The notes: generated by a model from the letters alone, not told the origin. A DNA stretch of 38,933 nucleotides from Flavobacteriaceae bacterium (GCA_947456815.1 CANGTL010000023.1:1-38933); one strand, 5' to 3'; positions 15,744-24,726 are shown, counted from the stretch's first letter. Numbers and translations: made by a program.

Positions 15744-17561
15744 TTAGATTTTCTCTCCTTTTTCTGCCAGCTTGCGTTCCAATTCTGCTTGAAACTCTTC
15801 CATCACTGGTTTCATCGTACTTTCGGGCAAGTCAGCTATTCTAATATACATCAACCCATCAATCGCATTATTGAATAGCGGATCAACATTAAAAGCAACC
15901 ACACGCGCATTTTGCTTAATGTATTTTTTAATCAATACAGGAAGTCGCAAAGTTCCCGGTTCAATTTCATCAATAATCTTATCGAATTTGATCAAATCAG
16001 CTTCGGCTTCATCAAAAATAAAGTCCTTATCAGCATCTTTCAACTTCACTCGAAATTCTTTTTTGGGATGAATATATTGTGCGATATACGGATCGTAATA
16101 ATGCGATTTCATAAATTCAATCATCAATGATTTTGAGAAATCGGTAAACTGATTGCTAATGCTCACGCCGCCAATCAAAAATTTATGTTCCGGATGATGC
16201 AACGTGGTGTGCACAATTCCTTTCCACAATAAGAACAAAGGCATCGGTTTCAATTGGTAGTCTTTAGAGATAAATGCCCTTCCCATTTCAATCGACTTGC
16301 TCATCATGTCATGCAATTCGGGCTCAAAGCGAAATAATTCCTGCAAATAAAACCCGTCAATGCCGTACTTTGGAAAAATCTCAGAACCCAATCCCATGCG
16401 ATACGCGCCCGCAATTTGCTGCGCTTCCTCATCCCACAAAAACAAATGGTGGTAATATTGATCGTATTTGTCTAAGTCAATGGAGTTGTTGGTTCCTTCT
16501 CCAATTTCTCTAAAAGTCACTTCACGCAAGCGCCCAATTTCATGAAGAATATTCGGAATCTTCGTCGCCTCGGTAAAAAACACTTCGTAGTTTTTACTAT
16601 GCGTCAATCTCGAATCTGAATTTCTCAAACTCGCAATTTCAGCCACCATTTTATCGTGATTGGCAGGCGTTGCGATTTCTTTTGGACTTCTAGGAAGTTT
16701 CAGATTATTGAGATTAGGCGCTGATAAGAACGGCACCTCTTTTTCAAAAGAATTTGCCAGCATATAAGTTTTCTTGCGCAAGAATTCCGAATATTCGTCG
16801 ATGGATTTATGCTCATTTTGTTCCGCTACAGAAATGGGTTTTCCAATACGAACCTTAATCACACGATCTTTTTGCGTTAATAATTCCGACGGAAGTTTGG
16901 CCGTCCGTAAAGTTGGATTCAAACTAGAAAGCAAATAAAACAATCGACTGTTTTTCGCGTGAAAATAGATCGGAACCACAGGCACTTGGGCTTTGCGAAT
17001 GACTTTGATGGCGCCTTCTTCCCATACTTTATCAACCATCAATTTCCCGTCTTTATAAGTAGAAACTTCTCCAGCAGGAAACATACCTAAAGGCTTTCCA
17101 TCGCTTAAATGACGTAAAGTTTCTTTGATTCCAATCACACTTGATTTTGCGTTTTTCAAATTCTCAAATGGATTCACCGGCATGATATAAGGCTTCAACG
17201 GATCAATCCGATGCAGCAGGAAATTGGCAATAATCTTAAAATTCGGCTCGCGCTCCAACATCAATTTCAATAACAAAATCCCGTCGATACCGCCTAATGG
17301 ATGATTGGAAATGGTAATGTAAGCACCGTCTTTAGGCAGGCGCTTGAAATCTTCCTCTGGTATCTCAAATTTGATTTGAAATTCATCTAAAATGGAATTA
17401 AGAAATGGTACGTCTTGCAAGTGCTTATTCCTGTCGTAAATCTTATTTAAGGTGGAAATTTTCAAGAGCTTCATCATCAACCAACCAGCAAAAGTTCCTA
17501 AAACCCCATATTTATCGGCGTGTATTGCTTTGGCAACTTCCTTTGCGGTAACTAAACCCAT
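15744..17561 (-). CDS. olsF: Bifunctional acyltransferase, OlsF-like ornithine lipid synthase
   Basis: A 605-residue protein in two parts. The N-terminal half is a PlsC-like O-acyltransferase with SNHPLGGIDG at 85-94 (H87 and D93) and PLGMFPAGEVSTY further on. The C-terminal half (about 310-520) is a GNAT-like domain of the hemolysin/OlsB type (LREVTFREIGEG, IAGAYRMGLG, ELFRF, EMGRAFI). This pairing is that of OlsF, which makes ornithine lipids from ornithine in two steps, N-acylation then O-acylation; OlsF has been reported from Serratia and from Flavobacterium. It is probably peripheral to the inner membrane. It is divergent from xth over 100 bp, each with its own TAnnTTTG element. The symbol is by domain architecture, not by direct comparison. 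Confidence 0.8.
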   Translation of the reverse strand: MGLVTAKEVAKAIHADKYGVLGTFAGWLMMKLLKISTLNKIYDRNKHLQDVPFLNSILDEFQIKFEIPEEDFKRLPKDGAYITISNHPLGGIDGILLLKLMLEREPNFKIIANFLLHRIDPLKPYIMPVNPFENLKNAKSSVIGIKETLRHLSDGKPLGMFPAGEVSTYKDGKLMVDKVWEEGAIKVIRKAQVPVVPIYFHAKNSRLFYLLSSLNPTLRTAKLPSELLTQKDRVIKVRIGKPISVAEQNEHKSIDEYSEFLRKKTYMLANSFEKEVPFLSAPNLNNLKLPRSPKEIATPANHDKMVAEIASLRNSDSRLTHSKNYEVFFTEATKIPNILHEIGRLREVTFREIGEGTNNSIDLDKYDQYYHHLFLWDEEAQQIAGAYRMGLGSEIFPKYGIDGFYLQELFRFEPELHDMMSKSIEMGRAFISKDYQLKPMPLFLLWKGIVHTTLHHPEHKFLIGGVSISNQFTDFSKSLMIEFMKSHYYDPYIAQYIHPKKEFRVKLKDADKDFIFDEAEADLIKFDKIIDEIEPGTLRLPVLIKKYIKQNARVVAFNVDPLFNNAIDGLMYIRIADLPESTMKPVMEEFQAELERKLAEKGEKI

Positions 17562-17588
17562 GTTTGTTTTTGTTTATCGAGACAGAAA

Positions 17589-17596
17589 CAAAGATA
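17589..17596 (-). promoter_or_regulatory. Candidate -7 element for the olsF-like gene (TATCTTTG)
   Basis: On the minus strand TATCTTTG matches TAnnTTTG, 27 nt upstream of the ATG at 17561. No clear TTG at 19 nt. Confidence 0.5.
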
Positions 17597-17630
17597 GCAA
17601 AAAACTCCATTTTACTTTATCCTTTTTTAT

Positions 17631-17638
17631 TACATTTG
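17631..17638 (+). promoter_or_regulatory. Candidate -7 element for xth (TACATTTG)
   Basis: TACATTTG matches TAnnTTTG, 23 nt upstream of the ATG at 17662. No clear TTG upstream at the expected distance. It faces away from the element at 17589-17596. Confidence 0.5.
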
Positions 17639-17661
17639 AATGACAAAAATAAACGCCTACA

Positions 17662-18423
17662 ATGAAAATTATTTCTTACAACGTCAACGGAATTCGAGCC
17701 GCTATTTCAAAAGGATTCCTCACTTGGTTGCAACAAGCCAATCCAGATGTGATTTGCCTACAAGAAATCAAAGCAACGCCAGAGCAAATTCCACTACTTG
17801 ATTTTGAACTAGCGGGTTATCCCTATCATTTTTGGTTTCCCGCCGAGAAAAAAGGTTACAGTGGTGTGGCTATTTTATCCAAAGTAAAACCGAATAATGT
17901 TCAATTCGGAACTGGCATTGCCCACATGGATTTTGAAGGCAGAAATCTTCGCGTCGATTTTGACGATTTTTCCGTAATGAGTTTGTATTTGCCCTCGGGA
18001 ACCAACATCGATCGCCTCGACCATAAGTTTATGTATATGGATGATTTTCAGAACTACATCAACCAACTTAAAGAAGAAATTCCCAATCTAATCATCTGCG
18101 GCGATTATAATATTTGTCATGAAGCCATAGACATACACGACCCAATTCGCAACAGAACCGTATCTGGATTTTTGCCAGAGGAACGCGCTTGGCTCGACAA
18201 CTTTATGAAAAGTGGATTTATAGATAGTTTTAGATCGTTAAATAAAGAACCAGACAATTATACGTGGTGGAGTTATCGCGCGGGCGCCAGAGGCAACAAC
18301 AAAGGCTGGCGTATCGATTATTGCTTGGTGAGCGAGCCGTTGAAAAACAGAATTAAAAGAGCCGTAATTCTGCCAGACGCAAAGCATTCCGACCATTGCC
18401 CGACCATGGTCGAAGTAGATTAA
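17662..18423 (+). CDS. xth: Exodeoxyribonuclease III / AP endonuclease
   Basis: A 253-residue member of the ExoIII (Xth/ExoA) branch of the endonuclease-exonuclease-phosphatase fold, acting in base excision repair on abasic sites and 3' ends, Mg2+-dependent. It starts MKIISYNVNGIRAA with the metal-binding Asn, followed by CLQEIKA (metal-binding Glu), YSGVAILSK, the active-site segment CGDYNICH (Asp and Asn), and ends with KHSDHCPTMVEVD carrying the catalytic Asp-His. GWRIDYCLVS is also conserved. Length is normal. It has its own promoter element, divergent from the olsF-like gene, and is followed directly by a composite intergenic repeat. Confidence 0.95.
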   Translation: MKIISYNVNGIRAAISKGFLTWLQQANPDVICLQEIKATPEQIPLLDFELAGYPYHFWFPAEKKGYSGVAILSKVKPNNVQFGTGIAHMDFEGRNLRVDFDDFSVMSLYLPSGTNIDRLDHKFMYMDDFQNYINQLKEEIPNLIICGDYNICHEAIDIHDPIRNRTVSGFLPEERAWLDNFMKSGFIDSFRSLNKEPDNYTWWSYRAGARGNNKGWRIDYCLVSEPLKNRIKRAVILPDAKHSDHCPTMVEVD

Positions 18424-18425
18424 TA

Positions 18426-18535
18426 GGAGCCGGGAACCTGCTGTTCACTCTATCTTTTTTGCTTGTCACCCCGAGCGCAGTCGAGGGGCTTTTGTTCAGC
18501 AAAAAAGGATGCCGCTGCCATCAGGGCTAGGGTCT
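18426..18535 (+). repeat. Composite intergenic hairpin repeat, copy 2
   Basis: Directly after xth and in the same orientation as copy 1 after proC. It shares with copy 1 the TCTTTTTT arm, the central hairpin with the identical 26-nt block 18463-18488, and the right arm AAAAAAGGAT-CCGCT-C-ATC. The outer flanks (GGAGCCGGGAACCTGCTG and CATCAGGGCTAGGG) differ from copy 1. Confidence 0.75.
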
Positions 18536-18577
18536 TGAATAATATTGAATATTCAAAAACAAAAACAAAAATTAATT

Positions 18578-19537
18578 ATGAAACAAACACTTCTATTTTT
18601 ACTCAGTTTACTCTTGTTGACATCATCTTGCGTTACCAAGAAAGTCTATCAAGATCTCGAAAATAAATACGCCGATCTCAAAAAAGAAAATCGCCGTATT
18701 CAAGACGAGACCGATGATTGTATCAAATCGAAAGCAGATATGGAAATGGCGTACGACGCCATCAAAAGCGAATTGAGCGACACACGCTTAGAACGCGACA
18801 AGAATCTAGCCGATTACAACGCAGCCAATAACAACTACAAAGCCATGCAAGCTTCTTATGCTGCTTTAGAGAAAAACAGCAACGACGCGTTGCAAGCCAA
18901 TATGAATAAAAATAGAGAGCTTTTGGCACAGCTCGACGCCAAAGAAAAAGCACTGACCGCAGAACAAAATCGATTGAATAAAGTAAAGAACGATCTTCAA
19001 GCAAGTTCAGAACGATTGGCTGAGTTAGAAAATTTAATGGCGGCAAAAGATGCCAACATGAAAAAACTCAAAGAGACGTTGTCGAGTGCACTTAACAGCT
19101 TTGAAGGAAAGGGATTGACTGTACAACAGAAGAACGGGAAAGTATATGTTTCTATGGAAAACAAATTATTGTTCAGCTCAGGAAGCTGGGCGGTTGGCGC
19201 AGAAGGAAGACGAGCCGTGGTAGAAGTTGGAAAAGTATTAGCAGCCAATCCTGATATTGCTGTTTTGATTGAGGGGCATACAGATGATGACGCTTTTAAT
19301 GGCTCTGGACCCATAGCAGACAACTGGGATTTATCTACCAAAAGAGCAACAGTAATTGTCAATATTCTCGGAGAAAACAAAGGCATCAATCAACAGAATT
19401 TGACTGCCGCAGGAAGAAGCGAATATGCTCCAGTTGCCAGTAATTCTTCTGCAGATGGGAAGGCCAAAAACCGCAGAATCGAAATTATTTTAACACCAAA
19501 GTTGGATGAAATTTCTAAGATGTTGAATCAGTTGTAA
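18578..19537 (+). CDS. OmpA-family outer membrane lipoprotein with coiled coil
   Basis: A 319-residue lipoprotein. The ATG at 18578 gives the signal MKQTLLFLLSLLLLTSSC with a lipobox (TSSC, Cys18); a longer frame from a TTG is rejected because it would bury the signal. Residues about 25-185 are a long heptad-like coiled coil rich in Glu, Lys, Ala and Asn. The C-terminal OmpA domain (about 195-310) has LFSSGSWAVG, LIEGHTDDDAF, WDLSTKRATVIVNIL, GRSEYAPVASN and KNRRIEIILTP, the peptidoglycan-binding signature with NxxL..RA and NRR. It probably tethers the outer membrane to the cell wall, with the coiled coil as spacer. It stands alone, between a repeat element and a convergent hairpin. Confidence 0.92.
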   Translation: MKQTLLFLLSLLLLTSSCVTKKVYQDLENKYADLKKENRRIQDETDDCIKSKADMEMAYDAIKSELSDTRLERDKNLADYNAANNNYKAMQASYAALEKNSNDALQANMNKNRELLAQLDAKEKALTAEQNRLNKVKNDLQASSERLAELENLMAAKDANMKKLKETLSSALNSFEGKGLTVQQKNGKVYVSMENKLLFSSGSWAVGAEGRRAVVEVGKVLAANPDIAVLIEGHTDDDAFNGSGPIADNWDLSTKRATVIVNILGENKGINQQNLTAAGRSEYAPVASNSSADGKAKNRRIEIILTPKLDEISKMLNQL

Positions 19538-19548
19538 AAAATGCCACA

Positions 19549-19581
19549 AAGCCACAAAGGATTATTATTTCTTTGTGGCTT
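19549..19581. terminator. Bidirectional hairpin between convergent genes
   Basis: AAGCCACAAAG and CTTTGTGGCTT form an 11-bp perfect stem with an 11-nt loop. On the minus strand it is followed by a second CTTTGTGGC-type unit (TTTGTGGCAT) and a T run. It lies between the OmpA-like gene and the convergent sugar dehydrogenase gene and probably ends both. The GCCACAAAG unit occurs 2.5 times here. Confidence 0.65.
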
Positions 19582-19602
19582 CGTGTTTTGTAGCAAATCT
19601 TT

Positions 19603-20967
19603 TTATTTCACCGACAACTTCGAACTGATACTCAAACCAGCTTGGTCTTTTATCGATACAATATATAATCCAGACTGCAAACTTGCTATTGAAATTGCGT
19701 TGCTTTCAGCGTCTATTTCTTGTATCATTACTGTTTTTCCAGTAATATCCACAACAGAAATTGTAGCAGGAAATTGCAGCCCCTTAGTTTTTATAGACAC
19801 TTCATTTTGTGCCGGATTAGGATATAATTCAAAAGTATCTTTGTCAAAGCTGTTGGTCGCAAGGGAAGTGTCTACTAATTTATAAACAGTACTTCCACCA
19901 GCAACATACAGCTCTCCATTAATATCTTCGCCAAATGTTGTTGGGCCTAAATTTGAAAAGGCATTCGACCAAACAATGTTTCCACTAGTGTTGATATAGC
20001 CAATTTTATTGGTGCAATATTCAGCAAAAACATATCTGCCATACAAATTCGGGTATTGCGTTCCACGATAAACATATCCGCCGGTAATCGAATTACAAGG
20101 GTCTGAACCACCATGAGGGTAAGTTGCAACTGGAAAAGTAAACACTAAAGAACCAGAACAACTGGAATAAACGTTATTTCCTTCATAACATTTCCAACCA
20201 TAGTTTAGCCCTGTAGGAAGAGGTGATGCAGTTTTATTGATTTCTTCAGCTTGATTTTGTCCTACATCTGCAATCCATAAATCGCCATTCAAACGGTCGA
20301 AATTGAATTTCCAAGGGTTTCTTAAGCCAATGGCCCATATCTCGTCATTACCGGCAACACCTACATAAGGATTGTCCGCTGGAATTCCGTATGGTGACGC
20401 AGAATCAACGTCGATACGAAGCATCTTCCCTAAATTTTCATTGATGTTTTGCGCTCTGTTTCCAGGATCACCGCCACTTCCTCCATCACCCATTCCGATA
20501 TAAAGGTAACCGTCAGGACCAAATCGTAAGCTACCGCCATTGTGATTTGAAAAAGGCTGCGTAATAGTTAATAATATAGTCGCACTAGAGGCATCTGCAA
20601 CGTTAGGATTTGCTGACACTGTGTAACGAGCTATTACCGTATTTCCAGATGTGTTTGTATAATTTAAATAGAAATATCCGTTTGTCGCATAATTAGGATG
20701 AAACGCGATTCCTAACAATCCTCTCTCTCCACCCGATGAAATTGTGGCTGAGGTTAACGTAAGAAAATTGGTAGCATTTATGGTCCCGTTTTGATTCAAA
20801 ATACGAATGGCTCCGCTTTGCTGTAACACAAATAATCTTGGGTCATTTGCAGGATGTTCAATGGCAGTTACACTACTAAATCCAGTAGCGAAGGATGTAA
20901 TATTGATACTTTGAGCAATCGAAAATGAACTCAAAAGTACAGTAAGAAAAGTAATGATTTGTTTCAT
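19603..20967 (-). CDS. Secreted PQQ-dependent-type sugar dehydrogenase (GSDH fold) with T9SS tail
   Basis: A 454-residue secreted protein. A signal peptide (MKQIITFLTVLLSSFSIAQS) is followed by a six-bladed beta-propeller of the glucose/sorbosone dehydrogenase family at about 24-365: GERGLLGIAFHPNY, NHNGGSLRFGPDGYLYIGMGDGG, LGKMLRIDVD, GLRNPWKFNFD, WIADVGQNQAEEIN and GGYVYRGTQYP. These motifs hold the PQQ- and Ca-binding sites in characterised members, where PQQ-dependent oxidation of aldoses takes place; whether this protein binds PQQ is not shown. Residues from about 380 are a T9SS type A sorting domain (FELYPNPAQNEVSI, GLYIVSI). It appears monocistronic, upstream gene 100 bp away and a hairpin downstream. 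Substrate unknown. Confidence 0.9.
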   Translation of the reverse strand: MKQIITFLTVLLSSFSIAQSINITSFATGFSSVTAIEHPANDPRLFVLQQSGAIRILNQNGTINATNFLTLTSATISSGGERGLLGIAFHPNYATNGYFYLNYTNTSGNTVIARYTVSANPNVADASSATILLTITQPFSNHNGGSLRFGPDGYLYIGMGDGGSGGDPGNRAQNINENLGKMLRIDVDSASPYGIPADNPYVGVAGNDEIWAIGLRNPWKFNFDRLNGDLWIADVGQNQAEEINKTASPLPTGLNYGWKCYEGNNVYSSCSGSLVFTFPVATYPHGGSDPCNSITGGYVYRGTQYPNLYGRYVFAEYCTNKIGYINTSGNIVWSNAFSNLGPTTFGEDINGELYVAGGSTVYKLVDTSLATNSFDKDTFELYPNPAQNEVSIKTKGLQFPATISVVDITGKTVMIQEIDAESNAISIASLQSGLYIVSIKDQAGLSISSKLSVK

Positions 20968-21068
20968 AGCATTTGTTTATTTTGTTTTGGACCGTAAATA
21001 TAAATAAATGAATTGAAAACCTAACTTTATAATTGTTAATTACTTATTGAGAAATTCAAAAGGAGGAA

Positions 21069-22676
21069 TTACAAATTTCCTATGATTTTATCCTTAGGAT
21101 ATTTTACTTTATAACTAATACGTATTTTTTTAGTTTCGTTGGATTTTAAATTTAATTCCCAAGTTAGTATTCCTGTTTCTGTATTAACCTTTGCATCATT
21201 ACTTTCAATTACAGTAACTTCAATTTCCTTATCAGGACATAATGGATATTGATCTTTCAACAAGAGTTGCACTGCTTCTTTTTTGTTATTTCTAAGCGTA
21301 ATATCGTAAGTAAAAGTTTGTTCTTTTTTCGAAGACAAGAATTTTGTGCCAGATTTATCGACTACTTTTTCTCGTTTGATAGAGATTTTTTTGTCTCTTC
21401 CCATGCTTAAATTCAATGTATCTGAAGTTTGATTGGCATTGATGTAAGTTTTTCCTACATACAATCCTTCAAAGATAATATTGGCTTCGCCAGGCAATAA
21501 GTTGTATTTAGAATAGTCGCTAATTTCAGCAAGCAAAAAGGCTTCTTTTTCTATTCGTGGTGCTGCGTAATATTTATAAGTAGATGGCAATTGCAGTTCT
21601 TTAAGTGCTACACTATGAGCTTTTCCGTTAGATAGAATATCATAGGGAATGTCGATTTCAAAGGAAATATTAAGTTGGTTTTCGACTACATTCGCGTTGA
21701 TTGGAGCTGCTGCGTAGCCTAATTGTTTTTTTTCTTTTCTTATGCCTTGCGATGTAACTACCACTTCCGACAATTCCATTTTATCGTATTCAGCCGCTAG
21801 GTATGGTTGCTGATACTGCAACCACCAAGAAGTCAATTCTGGCGCTTGATTGTTTTGATTCGGATTGCCACTAGACAAAGTCAGTTTTACTTTCTTCCAA
21901 TCAATTCCAGTATTTTGAATTACTTGCGCTTTGTACATCATATTGATTGGTGAAGCAATATCATTTGCTCTTAAATCGTAAAAAGGAGACCATAAAGCAC
22001 TGTTGCTTATATAATTGATGTCAAAATCTACAATGCCTGCTAAATCGTTCATCACTTGGATAATTAATTTTCCTTGTGAGATTTTCTCTTCTTTTTTGGT
22101 GCTGATTTCAAGTTTGTTTTTCAACTTCAACAAGGTTTCATTCAATTTAATCTTCCGTTCTTCTAATCCATCAATCGCATTGCGACTTTCACTTCTTTTA
22201 GTTTTATAAAACGCCATCATTTTCATTAATTCAGCAACATTCAAGCCTGAATTTAAGCCTGAAACTTGCTGGTTTTTGTCTAGCAATTCGATGGTTTTTA
22301 CTTCCGTTTCTTTAGCATTATTAATTCTTTGAATTTCTTTTTCTACCAACCGAATACTATCTCGAACGGCTTTTATCATTGGTGATTTTTCGTCAATTTC
22401 GTATTCAGAAATGTAGTTATTCGTAAACTGAACGGAAAGAACCGTAACATTGGACGGCGCCCCTATTTGCAAAGTGCTTTCGATCAAATAATCAGCGACA
22501 TTTTTTACTACGATTTCACTAGTGCCTTTCGGAAGTGATGCCGTTGTTGATTGCGCGAGCTCTACGGAATTAAAATATACGGTTGCCGCTTTAACTTTTG
22601 CGGTCGTAAAAATTGGTTTTTGAGCAAATAGAAAACCAGCAAAAAACAAGAAACCAGCAAGAATAAAATGTTTCAT
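21069..22676 (-). CDS. DUF4139 (MuiA-like) exported protein with an embedded SusC-like motif
   Basis: A 535-residue exported protein. The ATG at 22676 starts a signal peptide (MKHFILAGFLFFAGFLFAQ); the longer frame to 22793 would overlap the upstream gene and hides the signal. Residues about 25-125 form the DUF4140 N-domain, about 105-215 a coiled coil rich in Lys and Glu, and about 215-530 the DUF4139 beta-rich domain (WSPFYDLRAN, VKLTLSSGNP, ending in ITLRNNKKEAVQLLL-type strands). Between about 303 and 321 is EVVVTSQGIRKEKKQLGYA, which resembles the plug-entry motif of SusC/RagA receptors. The family was named for mucoidy inhibition; its biochemical role is unknown. It lies 97 bp after the GT51 gene. 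Confidence 0.85.
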   Translation of the reverse strand: MKHFILAGFLFFAGFLFAQKPIFTTAKVKAATVYFNSVELAQSTTASLPKGTSEIVVKNVADYLIESTLQIGAPSNVTVLSVQFTNNYISEYEIDEKSPMIKAVRDSIRLVEKEIQRINNAKETEVKTIELLDKNQQVSGLNSGLNVAELMKMMAFYKTKRSESRNAIDGLEERKIKLNETLLKLKNKLEISTKKEEKISQGKLIIQVMNDLAGIVDFDINYISNSALWSPFYDLRANDIASPINMMYKAQVIQNTGIDWKKVKLTLSSGNPNQNNQAPELTSWWLQYQQPYLAAEYDKMELSEVVVTSQGIRKEKKQLGYAAAPINANVVENQLNISFEIDIPYDILSNGKAHSVALKELQLPSTYKYYAAPRIEKEAFLLAEISDYSKYNLLPGEANIIFEGLYVGKTYINANQTSDTLNLSMGRDKKISIKREKVVDKSGTKFLSSKKEQTFTYDITLRNNKKEAVQLLLKDQYPLCPDKEIEVTVIESNDAKVNTETGILTWELNLKSNETKKIRISYKVKYPKDKIIGNL

Positions 22677-22773
22677 AAGATAGATTTTGAATTTAATAGA
22701 TGCAACATTGTCTTTTAAATATTTAGTAGTAAAGAACACAAAAACCAGAACTATTTTTTTAAGTTTTAGTATA

Positions 22774-24726
22774 TTAGAACTCAAACTCTTCAATACTAGT
22801 TGAGTCTTGTACGGTTGGGTTTTCTTCTACAATCTTGATAAACGACCGGGCATTTCCTGAAATATGTATTGGAAGTTGATTGATGGTGTCTTCTGGAACA
22901 ATCAAACCGCGACGCATCATGATGTTTTTGAGTTGTTTGTCTCTTGAATTAGCAAAGGGTTTTAAGTTTCCTTCGGTATTAAATTGATACATAAATTTCT
23001 TTGGACTCGGAATAATATTTGCCAAGTACAGGCATTCGTTTAAGGTCAGTTCCGACGGGCTTTTTTGGAAATAAAATTGTGACGCTTCTCCGATTCCATA
23101 TACGTTTGGTCCCCATTCAATGATGTTGAAGTACACTTCAAGCATTCGTTCTTTGCTGACAATTCGATTGTTTTCGAGTATATAAACCAACAAGATTTCT
23201 TCTAATTTTCTAGACAGTGTTTTTTCTCTGGTCAAAAAAGCATTTTTGATTAGTTGCATACTTATCGTACTGCCGCCACGGGAGAACTTTTTGGTTCGAA
23301 TATTTTTTACAATCGATTGTTTGAAAGCTTCTTTAATAAATCCACGGTGGGAAAAGAAGGACGGATCTTCAGTGGTTAGCACACATTTTCGCAAGTACGG
23401 AGAAATCTGATCTAGTGGCGTGTAGTTTGGATTGCCAGCACCTACGAGTATGCCACGCTGTGGTGTGTTATTGATAATGGCGTGATAGGTAAATTCACCG
23501 TTAAGTTTGCTTAGGTTTGCCTCGCCATATTTTGTAATAGTTAGATTTTCTTTGTTGAGGTTGCTATCGAAAATCACCGAGTTTGGTTTGTTTTTGTTGA
23601 AAACAAGATTCAGATGATAATCGAAATTTCCGGTTGCCTCCATCCCAACAAAGTGCGTGAACAGACCTTCTGGCAGTGAGTTAATATAATTTTGTGCCTT
23701 CATTTTTGGGATGTCAACCTTCAGCGTGTAAATCTTATCGGTTTCGTTGTTGTAGGAAACATAAGGATGACATTTGATCTGATTGAGTTGAACGGTCGAA
23801 CTGCTATCAATAGCCACAAAATTTTCTCCAAAAAGAAAGTTGTAATCAAACCTTGCTTTCCGAATGATTACATCTTTGCTTGCAATTTTAGGATGGTTGA
23901 TGGTAAAATTCGAAATTGAAGTAAAGCCATCGATGTGCAATTCGTCGCCATCCATATCGATATTTGAAACATTGAGGCGGATGGAGTCAAAACTTGATTT
24001 GAGTCCATAGCGCTCGTCGAAGTAAGGCACCTTTATTTTGCCAGTGTCAATATTAAAAAAGCGGAGGTCTGTTTGCTTGTTTCGCGGATCGGCAAATCCT
24101 TTGATTTTCCATCGTTGCTTAAAGGTATTCGTTTGGACAACGATCGAGGACTCCATTTGTTTGTCTTCCAAAACCAATGTGTTTAAGCGCATGGTTGCTT
24201 TCTTCCCCATGTCGCTCATTCTCAGCGTCAGATTTTGAAGATGCATGTCGGTCGGAACCAAGTTTAATCCGCGGTTCAACAAGCGATAAACAAGCTTTGC
24301 GTAATTGGGTTTTTCGCCAGTATCGATAGTATCTTTTTTGGGTAGAAATGCATCGAAATTACGTCCGTTTTTATCTTTCACCAATTGAACAAAACCGTTG
24401 TCAATTTTGAGGCTTTCTAAGCGAATGGTTCCCAAAAGCAATGGCCAAAAACTGACACTTGTTTTGATATTTTGGATTCGAAACAAGGTGTCTTTTTGAT
24501 GAGGAACAAGAATGGCGTCTGTTATTTCTACGCCTGTTAATCCATTAAAAGCTGCTTTTTTTATGGTAAAAGAACTATCGTATTCTCGATCTAATTTATG
24601 TGTGATAACAGAAATTGCTTTTTGAAGTAGCGCATCACGAAAAACAATCATTAGGACTAAAAGCAAGACCAAAACAATACTTAGAATTTTCGCGCCTAAA
24701 ACTATTTTTTGTTTTCTCGTTCTCAT
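22774..24726 (-). CDS. Peptidoglycan glycosyltransferase (GT51) with AsmA-like N-terminal domain
   Basis: A 650-residue inner-membrane protein. One membrane helix at about 12-32 anchors it. Residues about 35-400 form a beta-rich, AsmA-like region (EITDAILVPHQKDTLFRIQN, VSFWPLLLGTIRLESLKIDNG). Residues about 430-610 are a GT51 domain: catalytic E453 in TTEDPSFFSHRGF, RGGSTISMQL at 483-492, ENNRIVSKERMLEVYFN and PSELTLNECLYLANI. There is no transpeptidase domain, so unlike class A PBPs it can only polymerise glycan from lipid II. The AsmA-like part suggests membrane or lipid contacts. It starts 23 bp after radA and is last in the long minus-strand run. Confidence 0.88.
   Translation of the reverse strand: MRTRKQKIVLGAKILSIVLVLLLVLMIVFRDALLQKAISVITHKLDREYDSSFTIKKAAFNGLTGVEITDAILVPHQKDTLFRIQNIKTSVSFWPLLLGTIRLESLKIDNGFVQLVKDKNGRNFDAFLPKKDTIDTGEKPNYAKLVYRLLNRGLNLVPTDMHLQNLTLRMSDMGKKATMRLNTLVLEDKQMESSIVVQTNTFKQRWKIKGFADPRNKQTDLRFFNIDTGKIKVPYFDERYGLKSSFDSIRLNVSNIDMDGDELHIDGFTSISNFTINHPKIASKDVIIRKARFDYNFLFGENFVAIDSSSTVQLNQIKCHPYVSYNNETDKIYTLKVDIPKMKAQNYINSLPEGLFTHFVGMEATGNFDYHLNLVFNKNKPNSVIFDSNLNKENLTITKYGEANLSKLNGEFTYHAIINNTPQRGILVGAGNPNYTPLDQISPYLRKCVLTTEDPSFFSHRGFIKEAFKQSIVKNIRTKKFSRGGSTISMQLIKNAFLTREKTLSRKLEEILLVYILENNRIVSKERMLEVYFNIIEWGPNVYGIGEASQFYFQKSPSELTLNECLYLANIIPSPKKFMYQFNTEGNLKPFANSRDKQLKNIMMRRGLIVPEDTINQLPIHISGNARSFIKIVEENPTVQDSTSIEEFEF

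Noticed and set aside
19541..19885. 114-codon plus-strand frame after the OmpA-like gene
   Set aside because: It reads through the terminator hairpin and antisense to the T9SS tail of the sugar dehydrogenase.
22677..22793. N-terminal extension of the DUF4139 protein
   Set aside because: It would overlap the GT51 gene and place a signal peptide inside the protein; the ATG at 22676 starts a clean signal.
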